NCBI RefSeq assembly: GCF_023715205.1
Contig: NZ_JAMBNR010000020.1
Span: forward strand, 1 to 64,000
Source of the DNA: Mesobacillus maritimus
GTDB lineage: Bacteria > Bacillota > Bacilli > Bacillales > Cytobacillaceae
DNA: 64,000 nt
Direction of reading: 5' to 3'
Below are positions 62,385 to 64,000 of the stretch, in pieces. A program made the translations under genes and the position numbers. The notes beneath the pieces are model-generated. The model worked only from the letters and a program-made list of their open reading frames with translations, searched no databases and was not told the origin of the DNA. The first letter of the stretch is position 1, and each line of letters opens with the position of its first letter.

Positions 62385-64000
62385 TTGTCTTTGCTACACT
62401 TAGCCATTATCGCACCATTCATATTGGCGATATTCGTGCCTTCTCTACATAAGGCTTTACCAAAGATTCACACTGGCTGGTTTCTCCTGCCATTACCTAT
62501 TGTACTATTTTCTTACTTCTTATCCTTCTTGCCTCAAATTATTAGAGGCGAAACAACAATGGAGACTCTTAATTGGATTCCGTCCTTAGGAATTAATTTT
62601 AGTGCCCGAGTAGATGGACTCGGTCTATTATTCTCCTTGTTGATTACTGGGATTGGGGCACTCGTCGTCCTATACTCGATTTACTATTTGTCGAAAGAAA
62701 AGGAGAAACTCAATCAATTCTATGTCTACCTTCTATTGTTCATGGGGGCCATGCTTGGTGTTGTTCTTTCCGATAACATGGTGGTCCTATATGGATTTTG
62801 GGAATTAACGAGTTTTTCTTCATTCCTATTGATTGGATATTGGAATCACAGAGAGCGTTCTCGCTACGGTGCCCAAAAATCGATGTTAATCACGGTTTTT
62901 GGTGGGCTATCCATGCTCGGAGGGATGATTCTCTTATATTTAATGACAGGTACATTTAGTATCTCTGAAACCATTGCAATGGCGGCTACTATTTATGGAC
63001 ACGAACTATTTATTCCTGCTTTGATTTGTATCCTTCTGGGTGCTTTTACAAAGTCAGCTCAGTTTCCATTTCATATCTGGTTACCAGACGCAATGGAAGC
63101 ACCAACTCCTGTCAGTGCCTATCTCCACTCTGCGACTATGGTTAAAGCAGGAATTTATCTCGTTGCAAGATTAACACCTGTTTTTGCTTTATCAGGGCTT
63201 TGGGTATGGTTAGTCGCAGGTTTCGGAATTCTGACTTTATTCTGGGGCTCCTTCTCCGCGGTTAAGCATAATGATCTAAAAGGAATTCTTGCTTACTCAA
63301 CGATTAGCCAACTTGGTTTAATCATGTCCCTACTAGGTCTAGGAGCTGCAGCCATTCATTATCCAGCCGTTGAAGCAGGTTTTTATACGGTGGCTGTTTC
63401 CGCTGCGGTATTTCACTTGATAAATCATGCTACCTTTAAAGGAAGCTTATTCATGATGGTTGGGATTGTTGACCATGAAACGGGTACTCGTGACATCCGC
63501 AAACTTGGTGGCTTAATGTCCATCATGCCGATTACCTTTACGATTGCCGTTATTGGTTCTTTTTCAATGGCCGGTTTACCACCTTTTAATGGATTCCTAA
63601 GTAAGGAAATGTTCTTTACAGGGATGATCCGTGCTCAAGAAATTGGATTCTTTAACATGGAAACCTTAGGGTTGATTTTCCCAATTGTTGCGTGGGTTGC
63701 AAGTGTATTTACTTTCTTATATAGCATGATTATTGTATTTAAAACGTTTACAGGTAAATATCAACCTGAGAAGCTTGAAGTTAAGCCTCATGAAGCACCA
63801 CTTGGAATGCTGATTTCACCAATTATTCTTGTATCCTTAGTGGTCGTGATTGGTTTGTTCCCAAATATTGTTGCGCCATTGATTAATTCAGTGATGGCCT
63901 CAATCTTGCCTTCGCTTGTCGCGGAAGGAATGAAATTTGATGTCCATATTTATCACTGGCATGGCTTCACACCGGAATTATTTATGACCATTGGGGTTAT
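62385..64000 (+). CDS. mrpA: Na+/H+ antiporter subunit MrpA, 5' part
   Basis: About 538 residues of the large Mrp antiporter subunit are in the window; the gene continues past 64000. It resembles NuoL/ND5: IPSLGINFSARVDGLGLLFSLLITGIGALVVLYSIYYL (about 60-97), YGFWELTSFSSFLLIGYW (about 135-152), GAFTKSAQFPFHIWLPDAMEAPTPVSAYLHSATMVKAGIYLVARL (about 219-263) and FHLINHATFKGSLFM, with the transport Lys/Glu residues. MrpA with MrpB-G exports Na+ and controls pH. TTG at 62385 is chosen: correctly spaced from AAAGGAGGT (62369-62377), while an ATG at 62379 is only two bases from it. Confidence 0.95.
   Translation, partial: MSLLHLAIIAPFILAIFVPSLHKALPKIHTGWFLLPLPIVLFSYFLSFLPQIIRGETTMETLNWIPSLGINFSARVDGLGLLFSLLITGIGALVVLYSIYYLSKEKEKLNQFYVYLLLFMGAMLGVVLSDNMVVLYGFWELTSFSSFLLIGYWNHRERSRYGAQKSMLITVFGGLSMLGGMILLYLMTGTFSISETIAMAATIYGHELFIPALICILLGAFTKSAQFPFHIWLPDAMEAPTPVSAYLHSATMVKAGIYLVARLTPVFALSGLWVWLVAGFGILTLFWGSFSAVKHNDLKGILAYSTISQLGLIMSLLGLGAAAIHYPAVEAGFYTVAVSAAVFHLINHATFKGSLFMMVGIVDHETGTRDIRKLGGLMSIMPITFTIAVIGSFSMAGLPPFNGFLSKEMFFTGMIRAQEIGFFNMETLGLIFPIVAWVASVFTFLYSMIIVFKTFTGKYQPEKLEVKPHEAPLGMLISPIILVSLVVVIGLFPNIVAPLINSVMASILPSLVAEGMKFDVHIYHWHGFTPELFMTIGV

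Overview
The window is chromosomal DNA of a low-GC, endospore-forming Gram-positive bacterium of the Bacillaceae. Evidence: a Bacillus-type rrn leader with tandem promoters and boxA, a gerA-gerB-gerC germinant-receptor operon, the KinB-pathway genes kapB and kapD, perfect PerR and near-perfect Fur and CcpA (cre) sites, strong AGGAGG ribosome-binding sites, and a gene order close to the Bacillus subtilis yug block (yugO-yugN-pgi-yugJ-yuzA ... yugI-alaT-alaR-yugF-yugE) followed by kapB-kapD and mrpA.

Layout. 1-300: 5' end of a 16S rRNA gene leaving the window on the minus strand, with boxA and two promoters. 378-1800: a possible small membrane ORF lacking a standard start codon, an MgtC-family protein and tRNA-Ala(GGC). 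1842-3213: a decayed ISL3-family IS with an exact 8-bp target duplication. 3262-8300: a redoxin lipoprotein whose first active-site Cys codon is an in-frame TGA (candidate selenoprotein), a cold-shock protein, a CAP-domain protein, a TerC protein under a yybP-ykoY manganese riboswitch with two consecutive terminators, a DedA protein, and two decayed genes. 8434-11476: a GGDEF-EAL protein and a thioesterase. 11798-21941: a glycolate/lactate utilisation cluster (GntR regulator, glcE, glcF, glcD, malate synthase G, FAH-family enzyme, separately promoted lactate/glycolate permease). 22155-30139: a minimal FAD protein, LysM/SleB-type hydrolase, tRNA-Ser(CGA), Dps, PerR-controlled catalase and a Fur-controlled siderophore ABC transporter with no adjacent binding protein. 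30140-44078: LTA synthase, lactonase, DoxX, the YclJ/YclK-like two-component system, EcsC, MFS, DUF445, ZupT, paired short chromate transporters and a Ktr gating subunit. 44144-48194: the germinant receptor, with a very small two-helix membrane ORF coupled to its end. 48436-62142: the yug/kap block. 62385-64000: the start of mrpA, truncated by the window end.

Besides the ordinary genes, three things stand out. First, six dispersed copies (177-185 bp) of a MITE-like element with terminal inverted repeats beginning GGCTCTTTTC or GGCTGTTTTC, a conserved internal hairpin and 8-bp target duplications (four copies match at 6/8 or 7/8, one more with a small ambiguity, one unclear); its ends resemble those of the local ISL3 element. 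Second, the TGA-containing redoxin has a hairpin at the spacing expected of a bacterial SECIS. Third, several small genes lie below usual annotation cut-offs, including the candidate D subunit of the germinant receptor.

Functionally, the glc cluster would oxidise glycolate to glyoxylate and condense it with acetyl-CoA to malate. The petrobactin-type transporter, YclJK, PerR-katA and Dps form an iron and oxidative-stress theme. Ger, KapB and KapD tie the window to sporulation and germination.
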